From positions 20,216,685-20,280,684 of the forward strand of contig CM055098.1 of the NCBI GenBank assembly GCA_029204225.1: a stretch of DNA of 64,000 nucleotides, written 5' to 3'. This DNA comes from Diphasiastrum complanatum. Taxonomy: Eukaryota > Streptophyta > Lycopodiopsida > Lycopodiales > Lycopodiaceae. Of this stretch, positions 49,858-61,339 are shown one piece after another. Numbering within the stretch: position 1 is the stretch's first letter; each line of letters begins with the position of its first letter. Under the pieces are notes generated by a model. It saw only the letters and a list, made by a program, of their open reading frames with translations. It was not told where the DNA came from and did no database searches. Position numbers and translations under genes: made by a program.

Positions 49858-50530
49858 CTCCCTCTTCAACTAGTTTAAGCATAGACTTTGAAAACATTCC
49901 AAGTAAAGTCCTAGCTTCACTATCTCTTACATCAATTTTACACATCAAGATGTGAATAGAACATGAATAACCAAATAGAACGTAAATGAGTTGATTCCTT
50001 CATGCTATAAACTTTGAACTCTCTGGAAAATTACAACAACCAAATAATAAATGTGAGTAATAACCATTTGCTTGCTTGTATCCTCCCTCTTTGTCCTTTC
50101 TTGATATGTATCCACCATGGAACTCCATGAATGAGCCTCCATCTCCATCTTGCCATAAGATGCCATCATCACTTGATGACTTGACCATGAATGAGTGACA
50201 TAATGAACCTCCAATAGCTTCATTTCCATCAGCAAAACCAGCCAAGAATGCTAGTACAAATCCAATATCAAAATGATGCTCACCAATGTAGCTAGTTTGA
50301 CCATATCTTGACAATTTGCACACATTCACATGAAATTGCTCAAACATGAGATAGAACAAGTAAAGTAAACTTGAACAACACTTCCTTGCTGGTCCACTGA
50401 CCTTACTTGAATCTTCAATAACCTACAAAAATAGATCCATAACATCTTTGCCAATTGACTCTCCTTTGATGCTCTTGACTAGCTCCAAATTGCCAACTTA
50501 CCTTTTGCCTTATTGAAGCCCTTTGAGATC
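49858..50530 (-). pseudogene. 3' internal region of a non-autonomous copia with unidentified frame, minus strand
   Basis: A minus-strand frame of 119 codons (50000-50359) repeats the unfamiliar protein-like text of 46646-47059 (FEQFHVNVCKLSRYGQTSY, ILWQDGDGGSFMEFHG), with about 80-85% identity. Upstream (50400-50520) NLELVKSIKGES also matches. It lies just before a polypurine tract and LTR. The C-terminal ends differ between the two copies. I do not recognise the sequence. Confidence 0.6.
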
Positions 50531-51576
50531 AACCTCTTGATCATCAACTTGTGATGATGAAATTGAAGTGTCTGGAGAAGAATTTGGTGTTGAGGCCTCT
50601 TCAAACCCAATAAATGTAATGAGAGACCAAACTAGAAAACATAAACTGGTTGACATTAGAACACTAGAAATAACAATTAGAAAAATTTATCGTCCTCCAC
50701 GAAAGCCATCAACTAGTAAAAGACCTCTAGAGATAAGGGAACCACATGTGCTTCATGTTTACAAGTTGAAGTAAAAAAAGAAAGTAAATCCTTTGGCTAA
50801 AGTGCTACCATTTTTTGTCATGGTGGATCATAATCAATTTTCCTACAAAAAAAGCTTTTAGAGTGCGTAAGGGAAATGAATTATATGATTCTTATTTTAT
50901 TGAAGTATGCCATTCTATCAAAGTTAGAAGGCAATTAGTGCAAGAATATCCAAACTCACCCTACTCTAAAATTGTTGAGTACAAAATCTATCTTGGTTGA
51001 ATATGAATGAGGCAAAATTAGTGGCACATGATGACAACAATGATAATTACTAAATGCTTAGCATGTCAGTCATGCAAAGGGTATGATTTTTTTCATAGTG
51101 AGTAATTGGATCATGTGAAAATGCACAATATAGTTTTGTCAAAGCTATAAGTTCAATGTTGTAGAGAAACTAGATTGGTTTAAAATTTCTAATGATCGAC
51201 ACATATATGAACATTTTGTTGGCATTCCACACATGATTATTTGGGGAGTTGCAAGATCAAACTTTGTTTTTTTTTAATCTCCTCTTGAAGGAGCACGATG
51301 TGACTTTATGTATGCTCAAACTGGTTACAAATAGTCACCTTCCTCACAAGATTATCAAATGAATTTGGTAAGCTTCATTAATAAGTTTTCATCTTTAATA
51401 ATAGGAGATGCAATTGCCACTAATTGATCTAGGCGTGATTAAAATTTGTTTATGTGTTGACTCATTGGTTCTCCTTTTGAGGGGGTATGAGCAATTTGAG
51501 AGTCTTTGAGATTTAGAGCAATTAATACAAGAGCATTAATATGGCCTCTTAACCTCCATTTAGCTGTTGTAGTCTC
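50531..51576 (+). other. Unidentified short frames, no gene supported
   Basis: Plus-strand frames at 50568-50774 (basic, IRKIYRPPRKPSTSKRPL) and 50815-51000 (SIKVRRQLVQEYPNSPYSKI) have protein-like composition but no motif I know. They are separated by stops. They could be captured fragments or flanking host sequence. The right end abuts the 5' LTR at 51577. Confidence 0.35.
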
Positions 51577-51815
51577 AGTTAGAATTAAATTAGAATCACT
51601 GTGCTACTGTACTGTGGGTCCTATCAGTGGATAAAGATCAGTTGGCCTTGCCACGAGGCAAGTCGACGGGACACGCGTCCTGCCAACGAAACATGGGTCA
51701 TGCATGGGTTGCCTGAGTGAACAACTATATGTACTGTTTAATTTTGTTTTGAGAAATACAGTTGCTATGTGAGCTTGTTGTGGAGAGTGTTTTTTGTCTG
51801 TGTTACTGTGTAGCA
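51577..51815 (+). repeat. Copia 5' LTR
   Basis: Begins AGTTAGAATTAAATTAG and ends TTACTGTGTAGCA. The initial TG expected of LTRs reads AG in both copies, so the family boundary may be one or two bases off. It contains GGCCTTGCCACGAGGCAAG, a stem-loop-like phrase. Confidence 0.88.
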
Positions 51816-52329
51816 TGCATAGCTTGAAGCTTGTGAAGGAGAAGGAGGCCGCGAGGAGGCTGTCGTGCGCGGTGAAGGGAGTGGAGCTGTAGCGCTCCGA
51901 AGTGTCCAGCGGCTAGAGTACCTTGTTTCAACATTTTGAAAAGATCATTGTTGTAGGATTGAGAGTAGATACGGATCGACGGTTGAGATCGCGCTACTTA
52001 AGATGAATATCCACAGTTGGATCAAAGTCGACCTTTAGATGGAGTCTGAACAGCAGTTGAAGAAGGCAAAGAGGCTTTGAAGTGATTATAGCCATTCAAC
52101 TTCAATAAAAAGTTTCACATTGAAAGTTGATTTGGGTCCCAAGTTCATGAAGTGTGAAGTTTCTTCACTCTGAAGAAACAATTAAAAAACGAGAAAAGTC
52201 CCTATTTTTGGATTCTTTGTCCATTTTGAACCAAACGAAAGGCTATAACCTCCAAACGAAGGGCACCCGGACTGTATATGCAAGTACGGTACAGCAAAAC
52301 AGAGTGATTGCAGTGAAGAAAGTGTTCAG

Positions 52330-52725
52330 AGTACATTTGTGATGCTGTTACACCCAGACAGACATGGGATGTGCTAAAGGAGTAGTTCGAGACGTCAAAT
52401 CCATCAAGAATCATGTTTCTGAAGTGAAAGTTGAATAGTGCCCGCATGGAGCAAGGAGAGCACATTCAGACGTATATGACCAGAATCAAGACAATGAGGG
52501 ATGAACTACATTATATTGGTGAGTGCATATGTGATGTAGAGCTGGTGCACAATGCATTGTGCGGCATTGCAGAACCCTATCAGATGTTTGTGAGCGGAAT
52601 CGCATCAAGAGAAAGATTTCCAACCTTTGACGAGCTCATAGGAATCTTGATGCAGGAAGAGCAACGGCGAGAAATGGTGAAAGCTAGATGTCAAAATATT
52701 GACGATCAGACACTTGCGACATGCT
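52330..52725 (+). pseudogene. Copia gag (UBN2-type) remnant
   Basis: TPRQTWDVLKE then, after a stop, text leading to ARMEQGEHIQTYMTRIKTMR and TFDELIGILMQEEQRRE, a typical copia gag. TAG at 52725 interrupts the frame, which continues beyond in the same phase. Confidence 0.85.
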
Positions 52726-52742
52726 AGAAACAAGGCAAGGGC

Positions 52743-53228
52743 ATGGGCAAGAAGAAGTCTAAGCAGCAATTTGCCAAGTCTCAGAAGGATGAGGGATCTT
52801 CCAGTAAGACCAAGAAGAAAGACAAGTGCTTCCATTGTGGTAAAGAGGGCCATTGGAAGAGTGAATGTCACAAATTCTTGGCGGAACAAGGCAAGGGGAA
52901 ACCAAAGCAAGCAGGTAACCTTGTCGATGAGGGTGAGATTGAAGACTCTAGTATCTTTATATCTGCATTGTCATCTAATAAAGATGATCAAGCATGGTAT
53001 ATTGACTCGAGAGTCACAAGACACATGATAGGTAGCAAGAATTGGTTCAATAGCATGAAAGTGTTGGATAATGGAACATCCGTTTCACAAGCAAATGGTG
53101 AGGTTTGCAAGATCAAGGGGATAGGCACTGTTTCAATCCAACTACCATGGCAAAAGCAGGATGATCAGGGAGGTACTTTACGTACCAGGTTTGAAGAAAA
53201 ATCTACTTTCTGTTGGAGTCATTACTGA
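52743..53228 (+). pseudogene. Copia gag zinc knuckle and protease
   Basis: Same frame as the gag, after one stop. Zinc knuckle CFHCGKEGHWKSEC (CX2CX4HX4C) near 52828-52870. The aspartic protease core is WYIDSRVTRHM: the DSG triad is DSR (GGA to AGA). A frameshift near 53155 moves the coding sense to another frame (REVLYVPGLKKNLLSVG), which ends near 53343. Confidence 0.9.
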
Positions 53229-53261
53229 TCAAAAGTTGAAAGTAGAATTCGCCCATGATCG

Positions 53262-54791
53262 TTGCTTTGTGAAGGATGTGAACCAAAAGTTCAAAGTTAT
53301 TGCGGATGGAGTAAGGGAGGCCAATACAAAATTGTACAGTTGAATACTACAATCAAGGGGCAACATGGACTTGTATCGTCCATTCCATCGCAAACTGAGT
53401 TGTGGCATAAGAGGCTTGGTCACTTGAACTTGGGAAGTCTCAGTTTGATGAGAAAATTGGAGATGGTAACAAGATTGCCTACCATTGAATACCACTTGAA
53501 ATCAATGTGCGAATCATGTGTATATGGGAAGCAGCATCGAGAGAAGGTCAATAAAGGGGGTGTTGCAAGAGCAAAGAATATCCTGGATTTAATCCACATG
53601 GAATTATGCGGGCCTATGAGGACCATGTCCTTAGGTAAAGCCTTCTATTTCATGACCTTTATTGATGATATGTCACGTAAGACGTGGATCTGCTTCTTGA
53701 AGAAGAAATCATATGCATTTGACAACTTCAAGAGCTTCAAAGCATTGGTCGAAAATCAGACAGGTAGGAAGATCAAAGTCCTAAGATCAGATAGTGGAGG
53801 TGAGTACAAGTCTAATGACTTCAATGATCTTTGTGATCAATGTGGGATTAAAAGACAATTTATTCAAGCTCATACTCCTGCTCTCAATGGTGTAGCTAGG
53901 CGCAAGAATCGTATGATTGTGGAAAGTGCCAGATCTATGCTAGCTGAGATGAAACTACCAAAGGATTTTTGGTCAGAAGCATGCAGTACAGCAGTCTATC
54001 TTCAAAATAGAAGTACTACCATTGCCATACCAAAGATAACACCTGAGGCAGCATTCACGAAGAAGAAGCCAAAGGTGAACCACTTGCGAATCTTTGGATG
54101 TAAGGCCCTTATACAAGTTACTAAGGAGGAGAGACGTAAACTTGATGTAAAAGCTATCAAGTGTATATTCCTAGGATATGATCGTGTGAAGGGCTATAGA
54201 TGTTTTGATCCAGTGGAAAACAAAGTCCATATAAGCCATGATGTTATCTTTGATGAGTCCAAGATGTATGAAGACAAGGATGCTGAGAAGATAGAGACAT
54301 CCAGTGGGAAAGATGGTATAGTGAGGATACCACCTGATGATGATCCATTCATTGACCTTCTGAGTGATGAACATGAGGGTACATCTCAAGATACTACTAC
54401 TCAACCTCAAGAGACAGGTTGGAGAGGTAGGGACAAACCTTTTGGTGCAAGAAGGATTGAAATTGCAGGTGACAAACGCAAGGAGAAGGATGTACCGTGG
54501 GATACATTTTCACCAGGAAGCCGATCACCTGATAGGAAGCTCCCTAAGTGGTCTGAGAGATTGTTGGAGAGCCGCAACATGGATGACTTTCCAGGATCAT
54601 CTAGCCAGGGAGAGCTACAAAGATCAACAAGAGAGAAGACACAACCTGAGAGGCATGAAGCAAATTATGCTCTCTTATCTAGCATTATTCAAAGCAAAGA
54701 ACCTTCGACTTATGGTGAAGCGAAGGATGATGACATTTGGGTCAAGGCCATGGGAGAGGAGATGGAGTCAATTGCTAAGCAGAGCACATGA
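53262..54791 (+). pseudogene. Copia integrase with lost catalytic residues
   Basis: Open for 509 codons. Pre-integrase domain LWHKRLGHLNLGSLSLM, partial zinc-binding CESCVYGKQH, then the rve core. The first catalytic aspartate, normally in an IHxDxCGP context, is glutamate (IHMELCGPM). The second is intact (LRSDSGGEY). The catalytic glutamate of the usual GVAERKN is arginine (GVARRKN). The triad therefore reads E-D-R and integration is not expected. The C-terminal linker is acidic, ending TYGEAKDDDIWVKAM. TGA at 54789 replaces an expected tryptophan codon. Confidence 0.93.
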
Positions 54792-56231
54792 GACTTAGTA
54801 GAACCACCAGTTGGCAAGAAACCCATTGGTTGCAAATGGATATAAAAGACTAAGTACCATGCAGATGGAAGTATAGCAAAGCACAAGGCAAGATTGGTGA
54901 TCAAAGGGTATGCACAAAGAAAAGGCATCGACTATGAGGAGACCTTTGCGCCGATATGTAAGTGGAATACTCTACGTCTACTTGTTGCTTTAGCTTCACA
55001 TTTTGGTTGGCCTTTGCATCAAATGGATGTGAAATCTGCTTTTCTGAATGGTGTGTTAGAAGAAGAGGTGTTCATGGATCAACCAAAAGGCTTTGTAGCA
55101 AAGGGACAGGAAAATAAAGTATGTCGCTTGAAGAAAGCACTTTATGGTCTTAAATAGGCACCACGTGCGTGGTATAGCAGGATTGATGCCTACTTTCGTT
55201 CAAAGTGGATGGTGAAAACACACTCTGATCCAAATCTATATGTCTTATGCTTTGATGGTATGGTTGCTTTGATTGCTCTTTATGTTGATGACTTGATTAT
55301 TACGGGAAATAATCAAGAGATGATAGATATGATCAAGAAAGACCTCATGGAACAATTCGAGATGACAGATCTCAGCCTGATGCATTATTGCCTTGGAGTA
55401 GAGGTGTGGCAAAAAGGACACGAAGTGGGTTTAACACAGGTGAAGTATGTCAAAGAGTTGCTGCACAAGTTTAGGTTGCAGGATTGCAAACCAGTAAATA
55501 CTCCTATTGAACTAGGTAAAAAGCTTTCTAAGCTTGATGAGCCACAGTCATTTGAAGCTATGTTGTATAGGCAGTTAGTAGGGAGCTTGATTTACCTTAC
55601 CACAACTAGACCAGATATATGCTATGTTGTTGGCATTGTAAGTCATTTTATGACAGCACCTATGGAAACGCGTTGGAAGGCGGCTAAACGCATTTTGCGT
55701 TATGTGAAAGGCACTTCAGAGTATGGCTTGATTTACAGGAAGCATGATGGTTTACCTGAGTTGTGTGGCTATGTGGATGTGGATTGGGGAGGTGACTATG
55801 ATGATCGTAGATCTACCACAGGGTATGTATTCCAGTTTTGTGGTAGTTGCTTTTCCTGGTCTAGTAAGAAGCAAAGTACAATTGCTCTTTCCACCACAGA
55901 GGCAGAGTATAAGGCAATGTGTAGTGCAATAAAGGAAGCTATATGGTTGAGACAAATCTTGGAAGAAGTTGGCATGAAGCAGAAAAATCCCACGACTTTA
56001 CATAGCGACAGTCAGAGTGGCATTCAGGTAGCAAAGAATCCAGTGTTCCATGCGAGAACTAAACACATTGAGATTCAGTTGCACTTTATACGTGAGAGGC
56101 TGTTGAGTTGTGAAATTCGTGTTGTTCATTGTAGCACAGAAGAACAACTAGCTGATATTTTCACTAAGCCACTTGTTGGAGAAAAGTTTGATAAGCTTAG
56201 ATCAAAGCTTTTTGTACTTAAAGTTTGCTGA
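54792..56231 (+). pseudogene. Copia reverse transcriptase and RNase H
   Basis: The RT domain shows KARLVIKGYAQRKGIDYEET, palm motif A (HQMDVKSAFLNG, near 55020), KALYGLK then TAG at 55156 (expected Gln, CAG to TAG), and the catalytic YVDD at 55281-55292. From 55209 a single 340-codon frame covers the rest: GSLIYLTTTRPDICYVVG, RNase H residues in GYVDVDWGGDYDDRRSTTG and STIALSTTEAEYKAM, SDSQSGIQVAKNP, and the terminal LADIFTKPL. A TAA near 54843 also breaks RT. Confidence 0.95.
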
Positions 56232-56285
56232 CTTTAAAGCTATGTATATGACTGTGTATAAAGTAGACTCTACTTTAAGGGAGAG

Positions 56286-56523
56286 AGTTAGAATAAAAGT
56301 AGAATCACTGTACTACTGTACTGTGGGTTCTATCAGTGGATAAGGATCAGTTGGCCTTGCCACGAGGCAAGGCGACGGGACACGCGTCCCACCAACGGCA
56401 ACCTGGGTCATACATGGGTTGCCTGAGTGAACAACTATATGTACAGTGTAATTTCATTTTCAGAAATACAGTTGCTATGTGAGCTTGCTGTGGAGTGTTT
56501 TTTGTCTGTGTTACTGTGTAGCA
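56286..56523 (+). repeat. Copia 3' LTR
   Basis: Preceded by the polypurine tract TTTAAGGGAGAG and collinear with the 5' LTR; ends TTACTGTGTAGCA. Confidence 0.9.
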
Positions 56524-56747
56524 TGATCTGTGTTCCTATGCAAAGCAAATTCTAAGTGTCTCTTCTATGGGTCGAGTTTATGACCAATTGACTACCTCTT
56601 ATAGATTCTTTTCCTACATAATCATTCTCATTCTAAACTTCCCATATGAAAGCCTTTCCATTTGAAACTTTTGATTAATTTTTCTGATTAGATTCTATTT
56701 CTATTGATAGAATCTAGAATTGATTATTGATGAGTCTCTATGACTAT

Positions 56748-58260
56748 ATGTTAGCCAAATTTTCGGCATGGATCGGGCTATTATTGAGAGCAAGTTTCAC
56801 AAATTTGTAAAAACCAGCATGTAAAACTTGACTATTAGTATTAAAAATGACATAAAATTGCCTGTAGATAAGGGCCCCGACCAGCCCAAAATGTGGCCAG
56901 AGAGAATTTTGCAGCCTTAAGAATGGCCCATAAAATATTTTATCACCTTAGAATTGGCTAGTTGTGTGAGTTGAAATAGCCGACATCAACGCACTGAAAT
57001 TTCACCATGTATTGAGGTTCATTTTACTAATATACAAATTGCCCAATGTGTTTTCAAGGAAATTGGTTTGCCAAAGGAGCCGCTAGTCATGAATGCCATA
57101 AAAGATAGTGCAAGGAAAAGAACCGGCAATTTAAATATTTTGTTCGACAAAGGGACCAAAAATTGTGGGGCAATGTCGAGAAACTATGAGAAGCCCAATG
57201 ACAAATTATGGGCCAAATTTGAGAACTAAGCGAACTATGCAGGCCAAGCCAATAGCATGACAATGCAACTTGATAGCGGAACGGTGAACCTGTGCATGCC
57301 AACTAAGAAAACTAAGAAAAGGCCAATTGCAATGGTGCAAGAAAAGCAATCTAGTGGCCACCTAAAAAACTAGGGATTGACCATGTGAAAATTGTCAATT
57401 AGTTTTTGTTTTTCTAGTTAGTTTGGCAATTTGAGCCTAAATGGGGCCAAATTAGCAATTAAACTTCACATGGTTGGTTCACACGTGTGAAAGTAGAGTA
57501 CATGACCATATTTAAGTTGGGTACAATTTCATTTAGTCACTTAGTCATGTAAATGTTCATTTTGTGCTTTACTTGGCAATTTTGGCCATTATGACTAGTT
57601 AAGGGCTAGTTTAGCTTGGCCAACCTCATCTATTTGGAGGAGAGAGAATCATCATTCTCTACTATAGATAGTAGGTAGGTCATGGAGAATGCAGAACCAA
57701 TATTTCCATTTTAAAAGCTTTGGTCAAGATTAGCTCATTATCTGTGGTTTTCTTCTACTTGTCACTAGAATACATGTTGCAAGCTTGATCTATCTCTATT
57801 GGAGAGTGATAATAAATGATTACTTGGTGTTGTATGGCCTGTTAATTCAGATCTCTTCATGTTTTGAATATCTTTTGATTCTATCAAGTTATGTTGGGTG
57901 GCTCTTGATCAAACTAGAAATTCTCTGTCTTTAATTACCACAAATTTGACATTTGTTTTTGTGCATCTTCTATTGTGTCTAGATCTATATTTAGGATCAT
58001 TTTGGATCTTAAATTTTCATAGACCAAAGATACCACCTAAAATGGCCAATAATTGGGGAAGGGGCCTTACAAGCTAAAAACCTAAAATAAGTACCTCCAC
58101 TTGCCTTTGGAGCTTGACCATCTAGTCTAGCTTGGGTGCACTCCCAAGGCCAACCTTAACTCCTCCCACTTTCCAATGCACAGGCAAGCAAGCACTTGGA
58201 AGGGAGACCATTGGGGTTTAGTATAAAGAGGAGGCTCCTCTTTGCATTTGTGACCTACTG
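56748..58260 (+). repeat. Dispersed repeat R2, interrupted by a solo LTR
   Basis: Counterpart of 7046-7960, starting TGTTAGCC. Homology runs to 57383, is broken by the LTR at 57384-58021 plus its duplicated target, and resumes at 58027 through GTATAAAGAGGAGGCTCC near 58222. Confidence 0.6.
57384..58021 (+). mobile_element. Solo LTR of the TGTGAAAATTG family with 5-bp target duplication
   Basis: Starts TGTGAAAATTGTCAATTAG and ends AAATTTTCATA (family end TTTTCACA with one C-to-T). It is flanked on both sides by GACCA (57379-57383 and 58022-58026). No internal region adjoins either end, so it is a solo LTR left by LTR-LTR recombination, or an insertion trimmed the same way. It matches the LTR at 17336-17989. 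Confidence 0.88.
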
Positions 58261-60760
58261 CCTACCTTCAGATGAATTATTGTTGCCTACGACCCTGATG
58301 TAGTGATCTATTGTTTGCAGATTCCATGTGCACTACCTGAGTTTTTCTACTTGTTGATACCTACAACTTGTACCAATTTTGCCTGCCAACATCTATTTGA
58401 ACACAACCCTGGCTACACTCGGTGGGCCAACATTTTACAACCCTGCCTATGTATTGCTACTGCGACCTCTGAGCACATTGCAATATGATGTGTAGCCAAC
58501 CTATACATTATAGTTGCACCTATCTGCTACGCTGATGTTTCTACATCCTTGGCTATCTATAGCACACTACATTATAGCCACTATGCACTTTGCTCTATCC
58601 GTGCTTTGAGGTCATGGTGAATACTTCACCTACGCTTTACAACTAGCTCTACTCATACCTTACCTACACTATGCATACGTGCGAGCTACATTTGTTACTC
58701 TAAGGCATCAATACAGTACATGACAAGTGAGTTTTAAAAGACAAGAGGACAATGCCACAACAATTCAAAGCGCTAATCCATGACTAGTTGGTCTTTTAGG
58801 CATTCTGATCCCCTTGCGAATATCCAAGGTAAGGCTATTTTACTCAATTCAAGTTGTTGGAAATGCTAGTTGTTTAAATATCATTTTTTATGTAGTATTG
58901 CATTCCATGATTAGTGAATCAGTATTTCCATTCGACACTTGTTGTTTTTCCATACTATATGATTCATGTTTATATCACATAGGAAATCGTATTTTCTACT
59001 ATAGTAGAGTAAGTAATCATTCTGAATACTTGTAATGAATATGCATGATGGTTGTTGTATAGTACCCATGTCTCATAGACTAACTAGTTTCTAGTTTACG
59101 TAGTTAGCTGCTATACGAAATTGTCGAAGTTATAAATGGAATTCCTTTTACTACTTACGAGGTTGTACTGAGTGTGTGTTGAACATGCCCGACCTCTTTG
59201 AAATACAAGAGTGGGTAGTCCACCAAGTGCGGTCTAGTCACTCATGTCTTCAATACTATCTAGAGAAACACCTAGACGGGAAGGATGACTGCTCCACAAA
59301 TAGAGCGGCATGTACAATTTACCACATCACATCACCCAATTGTATCCTTATTGCTTAGGTTATGAACGACCATCGGCATAGTATTTAGGTAGTCATGGTA
59401 CATGTTGCCGATTATTCCATAGAGTTAGTACTTAACGGTCATTTGAGTATAGTATCATACCTGACCTCATCCCATTCAAGTTAGGGTCAGTTAGGGTTAG
59501 GAATCTAAAGCCACAATCCCCTCTACTAAGTGATTACAAGTAGCGTATCTGAGGCTAGCACTAGATACATGCCATTGGGTCTAAACTGCACATGACCCTC
59601 AAACAGTCTTAGTAATGTTGTACTATAAATAGTCTGCTTAGTATTGTACTGTAAACAACATTGACTTCTTAATCATCTTTACACATAGTAGGGTGTAGCA
59701 TCATTTCATGACGACGAAAACTGTACTAGTTGATTGAACAACGTTGATAGCAATAGGTCACACCCCTTCTCTAACCATACTCCTAGACGCCTGGAGAACA
59801 TCCATTGGCAAGAGGAGCATGGGGTGGTTGAGGGGGCCATCAAGATTGAAAGTAGATTTTCTCGATCATCGATGTAAGAGTAGTGTGGGCCCTTCCCTTT
59901 TAGGACTTTTTGACGAGACCAATCCTAAGTAAAAAATGCCCCTAGCATTGGTGCATCGGCGGGGAGGATTTGTTGAAGAGACTATCTAGACCATGTATCA
60001 TGAAACTTGTCGATGGCCTATAGAGTGTCTATAAACTATACAAGTTAAGACCTAGCTAGTTACATAAATGTTGTTTGACCCACCAAACACTAAACATTGG
60101 TTTAGGGTTTAGGGCAAAATATTAACCAGTGGACCGCCATTATCCATACCAATAACCTACCAAGCATAGGTGTTAGAATTGTATAGTGTACTTGATATAG
60201 TACCATCAGTATATCAGATACTGAACCATAGAATACCAAGTCTTTGGCCATAGAGTCAAAACTAGTTGAGCAACATTGTGCATCATGAAGTTCATTACAA
60301 AGTAAAAGGTTAAGGTTAGATCCCAAGCTTTGAAAACAAAATCTAAATCTAATCACATCGTCTGATCTGCACCACCACTTTATTCCCCCAGAATCAACAT
60401 ATAGGAAAAATGGAACTTGGTATGTAGCACCTATGGATGCCATGCATGGGTATGGGCCAATCAGAATTCAACAGACGAGTGACCAGATAGAGCTAGTAAA
60501 AACATATAGAATATTGGTTGACAAAAATTGGAAGAGTTATGGAAAGAGTTGGGGGAAACACAAACCCCGCAAATTACACCAGTTGATTGTTATCCAATAG
60601 AAGGAGTACCACCCTAGGTAAGACATCGTAGGGATATCATGTCAAACTAGGTTGAAGGGACCACCACTTGGAGAAGTATTAAAACCCAAGACAAGAAGAA
60701 TAGGATGTACGAGCAGTCGTGGGTATTTACCCCCATTGCCACGAGACAAGCCAACCCATA
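58261..60760. other. No recognisable gene; probable gypsy leader
   Basis: Short frames only. A two-unit TTTAGGG motif at about 60100 is too short to be telomeric. The stretch leads into a gypsy gag at 60761 and may include its 5' leader or LTR remains. Confidence 0.35.
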
Positions 60761-61339
60761 ATGGACCTTGTTGAACCGTTAGAAAATATCACAAAAGTGT
60801 CAGAAATTGAGCCAATAGAAGCTGCCGATGCACCCTTAGAAGATGTAGCACTTGCCGCTGCAGCCAATAGAATGGCGAGACATCCTACAAAACCAATAGT
60901 AGTACCCCCGACAATGAGTGGGCTACAAAAATCGAGTGGGGCCATACCTGAATTCCAAGGGGCTACTTACGAGAGCGTAGAGGAACACATTGACGCCTTT
61001 TGGAGAGCTTGCTTCATAAGTCGAATCATGGACCCACATCACGAGATGATGTTTTTCGCCACCACTTTGACTAGAGCTGCAAGGCACTAGTATCATAGCT
61101 TGCAATGCGGGACGATTCACACTATTGATGAATTCCATAGACTTTTCTTGATTGAGTATTTTCCCCCACTGTACGACCAATGGCCTACTATTCACCTTGA
61201 CCTCCCTACAACAAGAGGAGAAAGAGAGTATCAGACAATATTGGTGCTGATTGATAGAGTTGTCACAATAAGTGGAATCCATTGTGCCACTACCACCCTT
61301 GTTACTATTGACCTTCTTTTTGCGAGAGCTCAAAAGTGA
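60761..61339 (+). pseudogene. Gypsy gag joined to an integrase fragment (deletion derivative)
   Basis: From ATG 60761 a gag-like frame carries IPEFQGATYESVEEHIDAFW and MMFFATTLTRAARH, ending at TAG 61088. After the stop the same sense continues with YHSLQCGTIHTIDEFHRLFL, typical Ty3/gypsy Gag. Within a few dozen bases it becomes DLPTTRGEREYQTILVLIDR, the start of the gypsy integrase core. Protease, RT and RNase H are therefore deleted. The expected tryptophan after AARH is the stop TAG. Confidence 0.8.

Larger units (their letters stand above)
51577..56523 (+). mobile_element. Near-complete but inactive Ty1/copia retrotransposon
   Basis: LTRs of 239 and 238 bp flank gag, protease, integrase, RT and RNase H in copia order. 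The LTRs are about 90% identical, so insertion is not recent. Stops occur in gag (near 52380, 52427 and 52725), before RT (54789-54791), in RT (near 54843) and at 55156. Frameshifts lie near 53155 and 53340. Protease and integrase catalytic residues are also altered. I found no matching target duplication and no standard Met-tRNA primer site after the 5' LTR. Confidence 0.93.

Noticed and set aside
51816-51850. Primer-binding site after the 5' LTR of the large copia element
   Set aside because: The sequence TGCATAGCTTGAAGC does not match the Met-tRNA site seen in other elements here, and I cannot assign another tRNA by eye.
60095-60115. Interstitial telomere repeat (TTTAGGG)
   Set aside because: Only two units; expected by chance in AT-rich plant DNA.
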